The notes under the pieces are model-generated. The model saw only the letters and a list, made by a program, of their open reading frames with translations, was not told the origin of the DNA and did not search any database. Below are positions 37,403 through 45,702 of a DNA stretch of 64,000 nt, in pieces; positions within the stretch are counted from its first letter, which is position 1, and each line of letters begins with the position of its first letter. The translations under genes and the position numbers were made by a program. The stretch is from the NCBI RefSeq assembly GCF_013318015.2, contig NZ_CP115841.1:992001-1056000 (forward strand). Reading direction: 5' to 3'. The DNA comes from Agrobacterium tumefaciens (GTDB lineage: Bacteria; Pseudomonadota; Alphaproteobacteria; Rhizobiales; Rhizobiaceae).

Positions 37403-38353
37403 ATGAAGCTATTTATAGCAGAACGTTTTGTACTGAATGTAATTTTTATATTATTTATTGTCGATGTTGCATTGATTATGACGAGGGGCATTGAGGTTGA
37501 CTATACCGGATATTCTCTGTGCCTGGTGGCGGGTACCGGGGTTTTTCTTCTTGGCCAGTTCTACCGGATAAGCGAGCGTGATCTTCGCATAGCGGCTGCA
37601 CTTGTTTCCGCTGGGCTGTTCATCCTTTTTTCGCTGGCGGGCTCTGTGTTTAACTACATGTTCCTGCCGGTTCAGTTTCCGGCGATCGATCCCCTGTTGT
37701 TGAGCGTGGATGCCGCGCTCGGCTATAACTGGCGGGATGTTGTCATCTGGGCTGCTACCCAACCGTGGATCGGCAAAACCTTGTTTTTTGTCTATGCGAC
37801 GTCGCTGCCGCAACTGCTGTTGATCGTCATCATGCTGGGTTTTACCGGCAAGGATCGGATGCTGCACCATTTTCTGGTAACGGGGGTGCTTGGCGCTCTC
37901 GCCAGCATCGTCTTTTGGATATTTTTTCCAACCTACGGCGCTAAAGCCTATCTGGATCTGCCGCAATGGGTCACCGAGACAATTCCAATGGCGGTCGATC
38001 CTGCCTATGGACAGGAACTGATGCGATTGGGGCAGGAAGGCGTAAGCTATCTCACCCCTAAAAACGTGTTGGGATTGATCGGTTTCCCGTCGTTTCACAT
38101 CTTCATGGCGGCGATGTCCGTCTGGTTCGTTCCGCGTCACTGGCTGGTGATGGCGGTGATTTTGCCGCTAAATCTTTTGATGCTGCCTGCCGTTCTCGTT
38201 CAGGGCGGACATCATCTCTCGGATATTTTTGGCGGCCTCTTCGCTTTTGTTATCGTTTGCGCAGCCTCGAGCCGTCTGCTCAACTGGCTGTCGGCAAAGG
38301 AACGGGCCGGCAAGGCGGCAGCAGTTCCTGCCCAAGTCTTCGCGGCGGAATAA
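37403..38353 (+). CDS. PAP2-superfamily membrane phosphatase, copy 1
   Basis: 316 residues with about six to seven membrane spans. The late motifs GFPSFHI and GGHHLSDIFGG correspond to the PAP2 PSxH and SRxxxxxHxxxD-type motifs, giving catalytic His residues. PAP2 membrane enzymes act on lipid phosphates or diphosphates or transfer phosphate-linked groups; an Aur1/inositol-phosphotransferase-like role is conceivable but not shown. The first 100 bases are unusually A/T-rich. Paralogous to the second PAP2 gene; both are 316 residues, with the C-terminal half nearly identical. Confidence 0.85.
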   Translation: MKLFIAERFVLNVIFILFIVDVALIMTRGIEVDYTGYSLCLVAGTGVFLLGQFYRISERDLRIAAALVSAGLFILFSLAGSVFNYMFLPVQFPAIDPLLLSVDAALGYNWRDVVIWAATQPWIGKTLFFVYATSLPQLLLIVIMLGFTGKDRMLHHFLVTGVLGALASIVFWIFFPTYGAKAYLDLPQWVTETIPMAVDPAYGQELMRLGQEGVSYLTPKNVLGLIGFPSFHIFMAAMSVWFVPRHWLVMAVILPLNLLMLPAVLVQGGHHLSDIFGGLFAFVIVCAASSRLLNWLSAKERAGKAAAVPAQVFAAE

Positions 38354-38427
38354 TCGCCCCGGTTTTCGTACTCGCGCGCCTCCGCAACAAGCCGGTCCGA
38401 CAGAAGCCGGGGCGATGTGGTCATCTC
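38354..38427 (-). pseudogene. remnant of the lysR 3' end
   Basis: On the minus strand the segment reads TTSPRLLSDRLVAEAREYEN, matching TASARLLSDWLVDEARESGN of the intact LysR C-terminus. It is left over from the PAP2 tandem duplication and ends at 38427, the duplication junction. Confidence 0.8.
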
Positions 38428-38583
38428 GTGGAGGCATCGCTACTGTGGCTGCACATCGGAGCGGCGACATTCGGTTTCATCGCATTCCTGGCGACCGGCA
38501 ATCGCTTTATCGCCGGCGTGGCCGCGCCGATCTGGCTCCCGGCCGGTGGGTTGTTTATAATACTTTCATTATATGAATATTAA
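38428..38583 (+). pseudogene. remnant of the azlD 3' end
   Basis: Reads VEASLLWLHIGAATFGFIAF, then LATGNRFIAGVAAPIWLPAG, against LEASPLWLRIGAAALGFTAF and LAAGQRVIVGVAVPIALLAA of azlD. It ends with a stop at 38581-38583, as azlD does. No start or azlD N-terminus exists, so it is a fragment. It begins at the duplication junction. Confidence 0.85.
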
Positions 38584-38630
38584 GCTAAATACCCTACTGT
38601 CCCGTCGATTGGAACCGGGGCGGCTATTCC

Positions 38631-39581
38631 ATGCGACTATTTGCGGCAGAGCGTTTTGTACTTGGCTTTATCGCCATCTTATTCGTTATCGATACGGTAC
38701 TGATCGCTGTCAAAGGCATCGCGGTTGACTACGCCGGATATTTATTATGCGGATCGATGGGCGCCGGCGTTTTTATTCTCGGTCAGTTCTATCGCAAAAG
38801 CGGGCGTGATCTTCGCATAGCTGCCGCGCTAATCGCAGGCGGACTGTTCATTCTTTTTACGCTTGTCGCGTCCGTCTTTAACTACATGTTCCTGCCTGTC
38901 GCGTTCCCAGCAATCGATCATGTGCTTTTCCGTGTGGATGCAGCCTTCGGTTATAGTTGGATGGGCATCGTCACTTGGGCGGCGACACATCCGTGGATCG
39001 GAACGATCCTGTTTTTCGTTTATGCGACGTCGTTGCCGCAGCTTCTGGTGATCGTTATTACGCTTGGTTTTACAGGCAAGGAGCGGATGTTGCACCACTT
39101 CCTTGTGACGGGAGTGCTGGGCGCTTTTGCAAGTATAATCTTCTGGATATTTTTCCCGTCATTTGGACCATCCGCCTATGTGCAACTGCCGCAATGGGTT
39201 TCTCAGACCATCCCCTTGGCTGTTGATAATGCGTACGGGCAGGAGTTGAACCGCCTGATAACGGAAGGGGTTGTTCACCTTTCGCCCAAAAACGTGCTGG
39301 GGCTAATCGGTTTCCCTTCGTTTCATATCTTAATGGCGGCGATGTCCGTCTGGTTCGTTCCACGTCACTGGTTGGTGATGGCGGTGATCTTGCCGATCAA
39401 TATCTTGATGTTGCCCGCTGTTCTCGTTCAAGGCGGTCATCATCTGTCTGATATTTTCGGCGGTCTCGTCGCGTTTGCAATCGTCTGTGCAGCTTCAGCC
39501 TGGCTGCTCAAGTGGCTTTCGGTAAGGGAAAGAAACGGAGAGAAGGCTCGCGCTTCGACTCAAGTCGTCGCGGCGGAGTAA
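38631..39581 (+). CDS. PAP2-superfamily membrane phosphatase, copy 2
   Basis: 316 residues, the same length as copy 1. Same motifs (GFPSFHI, GGHHLSDIFGG). The first third differs most from copy 1; the segment from LLHHFLVTGVLGA to GGHHLSDIFGG is almost unchanged. It overlaps the convergent lysR gene by 22 bases. Both copies keep an intact frame, so both are probably functional. Confidence 0.85.
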   Translation: MRLFAAERFVLGFIAILFVIDTVLIAVKGIAVDYAGYLLCGSMGAGVFILGQFYRKSGRDLRIAAALIAGGLFILFTLVASVFNYMFLPVAFPAIDHVLFRVDAAFGYSWMGIVTWAATHPWIGTILFFVYATSLPQLLVIVITLGFTGKERMLHHFLVTGVLGAFASIIFWIFFPSFGPSAYVQLPQWVSQTIPLAVDNAYGQELNRLITEGVVHLSPKNVLGLIGFPSFHILMAAMSVWFVPRHWLVMAVILPINILMLPAVLVQGGHHLSDIFGGLVAFAIVCAASAWLLKWLSVRERNGEKARASTQVVAAE

Positions 39582-40450
39582 TCGCCCCGGTTTCCGCTCT
39601 CGCGCGCCTCATCGACAAGCCAGTCCGACAGGAGTCGGGCCGATGCGGTCATCTCTTCTGCTTCAATCAACCAGTAATATTTGTCCGCATCGGCCGCCCG
39701 ATCGAAAAGCACGGTCAATTGACCGTCGGCGATTTCGTCGCGAAGAAGCGCTGTCGGGCAAAGGCCGATGCCGTGTCCCGCCTTGAGAGCGGTCACGAGC
39801 AGATTGAAGTCGGCAAAGATTGGGCCAGTGCCCTGGAACAGGGATAGGCCAGCAGTCGCCAGCCAGTCCCGCCATGCCGTCTCGGTGGCGTCATGCAGCA
39901 ATTCAGCCCGCCGCAGGCTTGAGACATCGTCGAAGGGACCGGACTTCGTGGCGTAAGCGGGTGCGCATGTCGGGCGCGTCTCGGCACTGAAAAGCGCCAC
40001 GGCTTTGTGCGCAGGGCGTGGGCCGTGGGTGATGCTGAGATCGGGCTGCGTGGTCTCATTCCTGCCGGAATAGCTGATTGACACCTGTATGTCTGGATAG
40101 AGCGCGCGGAAACGGGGCAGGCGGGGTGTAAGAAAATGCGCAACTACTGAAGGCAGGCTGGCCAGACGAACGGTGATGCGGTTTCGGCCCCGGCTGATCC
40201 GTTCCGCACCGGAAGCGATCTGCCCCAAGCCGGCCGAAACCGTCATGCCGAATTCCTGACCCGCCGGCGTCAGTCTCACGCCTCTCGCATGGCGCTCGAA
40301 AAGCGGCGCGCCGAGCCATGTTTCCAGATTGCGCACATGCTGGCTTACGGCCGTCGCCGTCATGCCGAGTTCCTGCGCGGCCAGGGAAAAACTTGTCCTT
40401 CTGGCCGCAGCTTCAAACGCGCGGAGGGTGGCGAGCGGTGGCAGTTTCAT
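39560..40450 (-). CDS. LysR-family transcriptional regulator
   Basis: 296 residues. The N-terminal winged helix-turn-helix is clear (LRAFEAAARRTSFSLAAQEL, then GMTATAVSQHVRNLE, like GcvA-type regulators), followed by a type 2 periplasmic-binding effector domain. It is divergent from the DUF1989 gene with a 15-bp inverted repeat between them, so it probably controls that gene and itself. Its last codons overlap the end of the second PAP2 gene. Confidence 0.92.
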   Translation of the reverse strand: MKLPPLATLRAFEAAARRTSFSLAAQELGMTATAVSQHVRNLETWLGAPLFERHARGVRLTPAGQEFGMTVSAGLGQIASGAERISRGRNRITVRLASLPSVVAHFLTPRLPRFRALYPDIQVSISYSGRNETTQPDLSITHGPRPAHKAVALFSAETRPTCAPAYATKSGPFDDVSSLRRAELLHDATETAWRDWLATAGLSLFQGTGPIFADFNLLVTALKAGHGIGLCPTALLRDEIADGQLTVLFDRAADADKYYWLIEAEEMTASARLLSDWLVDEARESGNRGDYSAATT

Positions 40451-40467
40451 GATGCTGCGAGGCTAAG

Positions 40468-40482
40468 TCAGACTTGGTCTGA
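40468..40482. promoter_or_regulatory. probable LysR operator
   Basis: TCAGAC (40468-40473), TTG, GTCTGA (40477-40482): exact arms in the divergent gap between the LysR gene and the DUF1989 gene, fitting a LysR-type T-N11-A-like dyad. Confidence 0.6.
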
Positions 40483-40560
40483 GCGCAAGAAAAACCCGTC
40501 TTGTCATCACGCCATTCATGCCGCAATTTCGCGTCACATTTTCATCCATCCGAGGATTTC

Positions 40561-41412
40561 ATGACCCCCGTGTCCGCCGCCGAACCCATTGATGCCGCCG
40601 CGCGCCGCGCCGTCCGTCCCGTCGTCGTTTATCCGAACGGCACACTTCAGACACCGGACCTTGCGCGTCTTGAACAGGCTAAAAAAGCCATGGTGAAGAT
40701 AGACGAAGTCATCGTGCCACCGCGCGAGGGCGGCACTTTCAATGTTCCGAAGGGACACTTTTTCCGCATCGTCAGCACCAAAGGCCCGCAGGTGGGGGAT
40801 TTGAATCTCTGGAATGCCCATGATCTGACGGAGCGCTTTTTCAGCGGCAAAACCCGCGCCCTGCATGCGACCCATGTTTCCGTAGGCAACCGCCTGTGGA
40901 GCAATCTGCCGTCCCTGCGACCGATGGCGACCATCACCCATGATACTTTGTCATGGTATGGCTGGGATGAAGATGGCGGTGGCGTGCATGATGTGATCGG
41001 CACCCGGTGCGATCCCTACACCAACAAGCTGTTGAGCGGCGGCGACTATCACCATTGCTGCCATTCGAACCTCACCAATGCACTCGCCGCGGCCAAAGGC
41101 CTGTCATTCGGCGAGGCGGAACCGCATGTACACGATGTTCTGAACGTCTTCATGTGCACGGGTTTCACCCGCGATACGCATCAGTATTTCATGAAGGCAA
41201 GCCCGGTGCGGCCGGGCGACTATCTGGAACTCTTCGCGGAAATTGATCTCATCGGCGCGCTCTCCGCTTGCCCCGGCGGCGATTGTGGTGCCAGCCATTC
41301 GAGCGACGCGGTCCCGTGCTATCCCCTGAAGGTGGAGATATTCCGGCCGGATATGGCGGTGCTTGAAGGCTGGCCCTGGCCGGAGAGGAATGCCTATCGT
41401 CCCGTGGAATGA
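40561..41412 (+). CDS. DUF1989 (urea carboxylase-associated family) protein
   Basis: 283 residues from ATG 40561, with GAGG upstream; a frame from 40501 is open but lacks a site. Family features are VPPREGGTFNVPKGHFFRIV, the His/Cys motifs GGDYHHCCHSNLTNAL and CPGGDCGASHSSDAVPCYP, which may bind metal. DUF1989 proteins associate with urea carboxylase and act in guanidine carboxylation or related nitrogen metabolism. No urea carboxylase or allophanate hydrolase is adjacent, so the role stays open. Probably controlled by the divergent LysR regulator. Confidence 0.88.
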   Translation: MTPVSAAEPIDAAARRAVRPVVVYPNGTLQTPDLARLEQAKKAMVKIDEVIVPPREGGTFNVPKGHFFRIVSTKGPQVGDLNLWNAHDLTERFFSGKTRALHATHVSVGNRLWSNLPSLRPMATITHDTLSWYGWDEDGGGVHDVIGTRCDPYTNKLLSGGDYHHCCHSNLTNALAAAKGLSFGEAEPHVHDVLNVFMCTGFTRDTHQYFMKASPVRPGDYLELFAEIDLIGALSACPGGDCGASHSSDAVPCYPLKVEIFRPDMAVLEGWPWPERNAYRPVE

Positions 41413-41424
41413 TGATAAACACCA

Positions 41425-41560
41425 CGGTCGTCGTGCCGGACTAGATCCGGCAACCAGCCAAGGCGCGTCTGCGCCGAGAGGGGTATTGCGCGATCAAGGA
41501 CTGGATCGCGCCGCACCCCGGATAAGCTCCGGGGTGACGGTGTGCGGATGCCGCCATTCT
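41425..41560. repeat. intergenic palindromic repeat (REP-like)
   Basis: Two imperfect palindromes, TGCCGGACTAGATCCGGCAA and CCCCGGATAAGCTCCGGGG, with GTGACGG following. Similar GTCACCCCGGACTTGGTC sequence occurs at 656-673 after the SDR gene. Of a type seen scattered in rhizobial genomes. Confidence 0.55.
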
Positions 41561-41588
41561 GCCAAACGCGTGGGCGTCTTGGCAAACA

Positions 41589-42020
41589 TCACGAGGCAAG
41601 CGCTGCCTTTATCTTTTCCGCATGGGCCTTCAGCACTTCGCCATCGGCCATAGCGCCGGAATGCGGCTTCAGCGGTTCGCCTTCCTTGCGCGGAATGACG
41701 TGGAAATGCAGGTGGAACACGGTCTGGCCGGCTGCCGGTTCGTTGAACTGGGCGATAAAGACGCCATCAGCGTCGAAGGCTTCCTTTGCCGCGACTGCCA
41801 GTTTCTGCACCACGGCAATGGTCTTTGCCAGCACTTGCGGGTCGGCATCGAGCAGATTGCGCGAGCCGGTTTTCGGAACGACCAGAAGATGGCCGGGTGC
41901 CTGCGGCATCACATCCATGAAAGCCAGCGTATGCTCGTCTTCATAGAGCTTGTGGCTCGGAATTTCGCCGCGCAGGATTTTCGCGAAGATATTGTTGTCA
42001 TCATAGGCGCTGGCGGTCAT
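41589..42020 (-). CDS. HIT-family protein (histidine triad hydrolase)
   Basis: 143 residues. The active-site triad is HLHFHVIPR (H-x-H-x-H), with the N-terminal IFAKILRGEIPSHKLYEDE and the GHLLVVPK segment of the Hint branch. These proteins hydrolyse nucleoside phosphoramidates or related AMP-linked compounds. A separate transcript: a repeat element lies between it and the following minus-strand operon. Confidence 0.94.
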   Translation of the reverse strand: MTASAYDDNNIFAKILRGEIPSHKLYEDEHTLAFMDVMPQAPGHLLVVPKTGSRNLLDADPQVLAKTIAVVQKLAVAAKEAFDADGVFIAQFNEPAAGQTVFHLHFHVIPRKEGEPLKPHSGAMADGEVLKAHAEKIKAALAS

Positions 42021-42037
42021 CGGTGGTCTCTCCTCGT

Positions 42038-42146
42038 AACGGACTAAAGCATGTCGCCTAAAAGCGTGTAGCGGTTTTGCGATAACGACATGCGACGAAA
42101 CAAAGGCATAAAGCGTGGGCAGCGAATCTGAAAGATCGCGACAGCT
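42038..42146. repeat. intergenic palindromic repeat, copy 2 (rhizobial RIME-like)
   Basis: Reads AAAGCATGTCGCC, then AGCGGTTTTGCGATAACGAC, then GCAGCGAATCTGAAAGATCG and CGACAGCTTTA. The GCATGTCG and CGACATGC segments (42051-42058 and 42086-42093) are complementary, and AAAGCGT...AGCTTTA form a second arm pair. It is the reverse of the copy at 36130-36228. I recall this sequence as very common between genes in Rhizobiaceae. Confidence 0.7.
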
Positions 42147-43346
42147 TTATGCATCCGGCTCGTGTTCCTGTCGCTCACCCTTGCGGAAGGGCGTGTGGTC
42201 TTCCAGATAGTCGCCAATATGTTCGACCTCTTCACGCTCGCGCTGAAGATAATCGGCAATCGCGCGGCGCAGACCCGGATGAACGATGAAATGCGCTGAA
42301 TGGGTGGTGACCGGCACGTAACCGCGCGCCAGCTTGTGCTCGCCCTGCGCACCCGCCTCCACCCGCTTCAAACCCTTCGACAGCGCGAAATCGATCGCCT
42401 GATGGTAACAGACCTCGAAATGCAGGAAGGGATGGTCCTCGATACATCCCCAGTGTCGGCCGTAAAGCGCATCCGAGCCAATGAAATTGATTGCACCGGC
42501 GATATAGCGTCCCTCGCGTCTGGCCATGACCAGCAGAACGTCGTCAGGCATGCGCTCGCCGATCAGCGAATAGAATTCCCGCGTCAGATAGGGCCGTCCC
42601 CATTTGCGGCTGCCGGTATCCATGTAGAAGGCGAAGAACTGGTCCCAGATCTCCTCTGTCAGGTCGCTTCCGGTCAACCAGTCGATCTCGATGCCGTTTT
42701 CCAGCGCTGCCCGACGTTCCTTTTTCAGCCCCTTGCGCTTGCGCGATGAAAGGGCATCAAGAAAATCGTTGTGATCGCGATAGCCGTTATTGATGAAGTG
42801 GAACTGCTGATCGGTCCTGTGCAGGAAGTCCCGGGGCAGAAGCGCGGATAGGTCGGCGTCTTCCAGAAACGTGACATGAGCGGAAGAAACGCCGATCTTT
42901 TCCGTCACCTGGACAAGGCCGGATGCCAGAAGCGGTTTGAAGCGAGTCTCGGCTTCGGTTTCGGATACCAGCAGCCGCGGCCCGCTCGCCGGCGTAAACG
43001 GCACCGAACATTGCAGCTTCGGATAATAATGGCCGCCGGCTCGCTCAAAGGCATCCGCCCAGCCATGGTCGAAGACATATTCGCCCTTGCTGTGGTTCTT
43101 CAGATAGGCCGGAACGGCTCCGACAAGTTCGCCCGACCCGTTTTCGAGAAGCAGATGGTGCCCAAGCCATCCGGTCTTGGCAGTGGCCGATCCGGAATCT
43201 TCCATCGAGGATAGAAATGCGTGGGAAATGAAAGGATTGTACGGTTTTCCTGACACATTGCGTGATGTTCCGGAAAGCCGTTTCCAGCTGTCCGGATCGA
43301 TATCCCTCAGGGATTGCGCAACGCGTATGGAATAGTCTTCTGTCAT
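42147..43346 (-). CDS. GNAT-like peptidogalycan biosynthesis protein (DUF482/COG3146)
   Basis: 399 residues. COG3146 proteins carry a FemAB/GNAT-like fold of unknown acyl transfer function. Recognisable are the conserved start VAQSLRDIDPDSW and NPFISHAFLSSMEDSGSA, RKRKGLKKERR, and the C-terminal EAGAQGEHKLARGYVPV with HSAHFI. Last gene of RidA-GDPD-this gene, four-base overlap upstream. Function unknown. Confidence 0.88.
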   Translation of the reverse strand: MTEDYSIRVAQSLRDIDPDSWKRLSGTSRNVSGKPYNPFISHAFLSSMEDSGSATAKTGWLGHHLLLENGSGELVGAVPAYLKNHSKGEYVFDHGWADAFERAGGHYYPKLQCSVPFTPASGPRLLVSETEAETRFKPLLASGLVQVTEKIGVSSAHVTFLEDADLSALLPRDFLHRTDQQFHFINNGYRDHNDFLDALSSRKRKGLKKERRAALENGIEIDWLTGSDLTEEIWDQFFAFYMDTGSRKWGRPYLTREFYSLIGERMPDDVLLVMARREGRYIAGAINFIGSDALYGRHWGCIEDHPFLHFEVCYHQAIDFALSKGLKRVEAGAQGEHKLARGYVPVTTHSAHFIVHPGLRRAIADYLQREREEVEHIGDYLEDHTPFRKGERQEHEPDA

Positions 43347-44083
43347 GCCGTGGCGGATGGGTTCTCTCTCGGGTCGAAACCTTCGAATGTCATCTGGTCC
43401 GCATATTTATAGGTAGTCTCGCGCGCATTTTCATCCCTGACAGTCCAGGTAATCACGGGAAGCCCAAGTTTTCTTTGCGCCTCGATGAAACTGTTGGGCA
43501 AATGACCCCAATGATAGGAGATGAAATCAACACCGATCTGCATCGCCTCGTCGTGTTTGAAGAAGTCTTCCGGCTTGGCGCCTTCGGCGGTAAGGCCGAG
43601 CGGCCAGGGCGAGCCTGCAGCCTTCAGGTCTCTTAGCAGGTGATGGTCGAAGCTCATCAGCGCCACCTGGCCCTTGTAGCCCTCGAGATCTTCCAGCACC
43701 GCTTCGGCAAACCCGTCATCGACGCCTTCGCCCTGGCGTCCTTTCAGTTCGATCACCAGCGGCACCTTGCCGGCGCATAGCGTCAGAAGCTGTTTCAGCG
43801 TCGGTATGCGGTCCTTGGTCTGACCGACCGAAAGCAGAGACAATTCACTGGCGGTATGTTCTCGCACGTCGCCCTTGATACCCGTCAGCCGGGCCATGTC
43901 GTCGTCGTGAAAAATCACAGGCACGCTATCGGCGGCCAGCTGCACGTCGCATTCGATGGCAAAACCAGCGTCGATGGCGCGCGAAAATGCGGATAGCGTG
44001 TTTTCCCATACCGCCTTGTTCAGGTCATGATAACCGCGATGGGCGACGGGCTGGGCGGTAAGCCAGGAAAGTTTAAGGGTCAT
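43343..44083 (-). CDS. glycerophosphodiester phosphodiesterase
   Basis: 246 residues, GDPD fold. Motifs are AHRGYHDL (with catalytic His), ENTLSAFSRAIDAGFAIECD (metal-binding Glu) and the second His in FHDDDMARLTG. Splits glycerophosphodiesters to glycerol-3-phosphate and an alcohol. No signal peptide, so likely cytoplasmic. Overlaps the neighbours on both sides by four bases, which ties the three genes together. Confidence 0.92.
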   Translation of the reverse strand: MTLKLSWLTAQPVAHRGYHDLNKAVWENTLSAFSRAIDAGFAIECDVQLAADSVPVIFHDDDMARLTGIKGDVREHTASELSLLSVGQTKDRIPTLKQLLTLCAGKVPLVIELKGRQGEGVDDGFAEAVLEDLEGYKGQVALMSFDHHLLRDLKAAGSPWPLGLTAEGAKPEDFFKHDEAMQIGVDFISYHWGHLPNSFIEAQRKLGLPVITWTVRDENARETTYKYADQMTFEGFDPRENPSATA

Positions 44084-44550
44084 ACGTCGATTTCCACGAT
44101 CGCGTCGATCTCGACGGCGGCATTGAAGGGCAGGCAGGCCATGCCGACGGCGGCGCGGGCATGCTTGCCGGCATCACCCAGAACGTTGGCGAGCAGATTG
44201 GAGGCGCCGTTAATGACGAGATGCTGTTCAACGAACTCCGGAACCGAGGCAACGAAGCCGTTCAGCTTGAGGATACGACGGATTTTCGAGAGGTCGCCGT
44301 TCAAGGCAGCCTTGACCTGTGCGAGAATGTTGACGGCGCACAATTCGGCGGCGCGCTGGGCGGTTGCAACGTCAACATCGCGGCCAACGAGGCCCGTCAC
44401 CGCAATCTTGCCTGATTCCATCGGCAGTTGACCCGATACATAAAGAAGATTGCCGCTGATGGTGAACGGAACGTAGTTTGCGGCAGGTGCTGCCGCTACG
44501 GGAAGAGTAAAGCCCAGTTCCTTGAGGCGGCCTTCGATGACATCAGACAT
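44080..44550 (-). CDS. RidA (YjgF/YER057c/UK114)-family protein
   Basis: 156 residues, first gene of the three-gene operon. The family pattern is visible: NLLYVSGQLPM, AAELCAVNILAQVKAALNGD and ACLPFNAAVEIDAIVEI. The Arg of RidA proper that binds the imine carboxylate (usually in an R-x-C/A-V segment) is not seen at HARAAVGMACLP in the usual form, so it may be another Rid subgroup. RidA proteins hydrolyse reactive enamines or imines. Confidence 0.9.
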   Translation of the reverse strand: MSDVIEGRLKELGFTLPVAAAPAANYVPFTISGNLLYVSGQLPMESGKIAVTGLVGRDVDVATAQRAAELCAVNILAQVKAALNGDLSKIRRILKLNGFVASVPEFVEQHLVINGASNLLANVLGDAGKHARAAVGMACLPFNAAVEIDAIVEIDV

Positions 44551-44666
44551 TTTCGTCTCCGGTTTTGTTGTAAATCCTTCAAGAATCCGGCATTCAGAAG
44601 ATGTTGATCCAAAAGCCGGGCGGTTGCTTGTACAATATGAGCAGCGAGTCCAACAGGAGATATTGA

Positions 44667-45509
44667 ATGTTTGTCAGGACGCTTGGTTTCGTTGCCGCCA
44701 CAGGGCTCATGACCGGCCTGTCGAACGGTGCCAATGCCTTGCCCGTCACGGTTCCGGACCTCATCGCCCATCGCGCCGTCTACGATCTCGAACTCAAGGA
44801 CGCGACGGATCGTTCCGGTATCGAGGGCATGACGGGCCGAATGGTCTATGAATTCACTGGCTCTGCGTGTCAGGGTTACAAGACGGATTTCCGTTTCGTG
44901 ACACAGATCAACACCGGCGACGCGGTCCGCATGACCGACCAGCAGACGACGACCTTCGAGGACCTGGCGGCCAGGAAGTTCACCTTCGAGACCAAGTCCT
45001 ACACCGACGACAAGCTGGACAAGGAAGTGCAGGGCGCTGCAATCGACAACAAAGAGGGTGTGAAGGTTGATCTGACCCGCCCGGACCCCCGTCAGATCGA
45101 TCTCGTCGCCAGCGAATTTCCGACCGAGCACATGTTTCAGGTCATTGAAAACGCCAAGCAGGGAAAGCGCATCTTCGAATCCCGTATTTTCGACGGCTCG
45201 GATGACGGCGATGAAAGCCTGATCACTTCGACGCTGGTCGGCAAGGCGCAGATGCCGAAGGACGGCGATGCCGAGGCCGGCAAGGCGGGCGAATTCGGCA
45301 AAGCCGCGTTCTGGCCGGTGACGATCGCTTATTACAACGACAAGACCGGCACCGACGCCCTGCCGATCTACCGCATGTCGTTCAAGCTTTACGATAACGG
45401 AATCACCCGCGATCTGACGATGGATTACGGCGATTTCGTTCTGACCGGCAAGCTCGCGAAGCTTGATATCCTCAAGCCGGAAACCTGCGAAAACAAGCCG
45501 GTTCGCTAA
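44667..45509 (+). CDS. eipB: EipB-family periplasmic envelope integrity protein (DUF1849)
   Basis: 280 residues with a signal peptide (about 1-24, ANA|LPV). The mature domain is a beta-spiral, as in Brucella EipB. Two Cys, C68 (SACQGYK) and C274 (ETCENKP), match the conserved disulfide that joins the ends of that fold. EipB supports cell-envelope integrity in alphaproteobacteria. It is monocistronic and followed after about 190 bases by rpsB. Confidence 0.9.
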   Translation: MFVRTLGFVAATGLMTGLSNGANALPVTVPDLIAHRAVYDLELKDATDRSGIEGMTGRMVYEFTGSACQGYKTDFRFVTQINTGDAVRMTDQQTTTFEDLAARKFTFETKSYTDDKLDKEVQGAAIDNKEGVKVDLTRPDPRQIDLVASEFPTEHMFQVIENAKQGKRIFESRIFDGSDDGDESLITSTLVGKAQMPKDGDAEAGKAGEFGKAAFWPVTIAYYNDKTGTDALPIYRMSFKLYDNGITRDLTMDYGDFVLTGKLAKLDILKPETCENKPVR

Positions 45510-45702
45510 AAGACGGACCGTTTGCGTGGTTTTTTCGCAGAAATGCTTGCTTTTTATCTGAGGCGACTGTATGCGCCTCACCATTCCACACGCGAAGCTT
45601 GGGATGTTCCGGGAGAAATCCGGTCCGTTCCGCCCGGTGGTGTCGATGAAAATCGGCGCTGTTCGCTTCGCGGGGGTTAAACCGGAAAAGGAGTAACTAG
45701 GC

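Larger units (their letters stand above)
37191..38427. repeat. tandem duplication unit, copy 1 (azlD 3' end, PAP2 gene, lysR 3' end)
   Basis: Copy 1 runs from inside azlD (37191) through the first PAP2 gene to a remnant of the lysR 3' end that stops at 38427. Copy 2 begins at the next base. The two are clearly homologous but diverged. Confidence 0.82.
38428..39655. repeat. tandem duplication unit, copy 2 (azlD fragment, PAP2 gene, lysR 3' end)
   Basis: Copy 2 of the unit described at 37191-38427. Its right end is the 3' end of the intact lysR gene; homology with copy 1 stops at GGTCATCTC, at 39655. Confidence 0.82.

Noticed and set aside
37403..39581. Recent horizontal import of the PAP2 genes on a mobile element
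   Set aside because: The leader is A/T-rich, but there is no integrase, transposase or terminal repeat, and the duplicated flanks show local tandem duplication.
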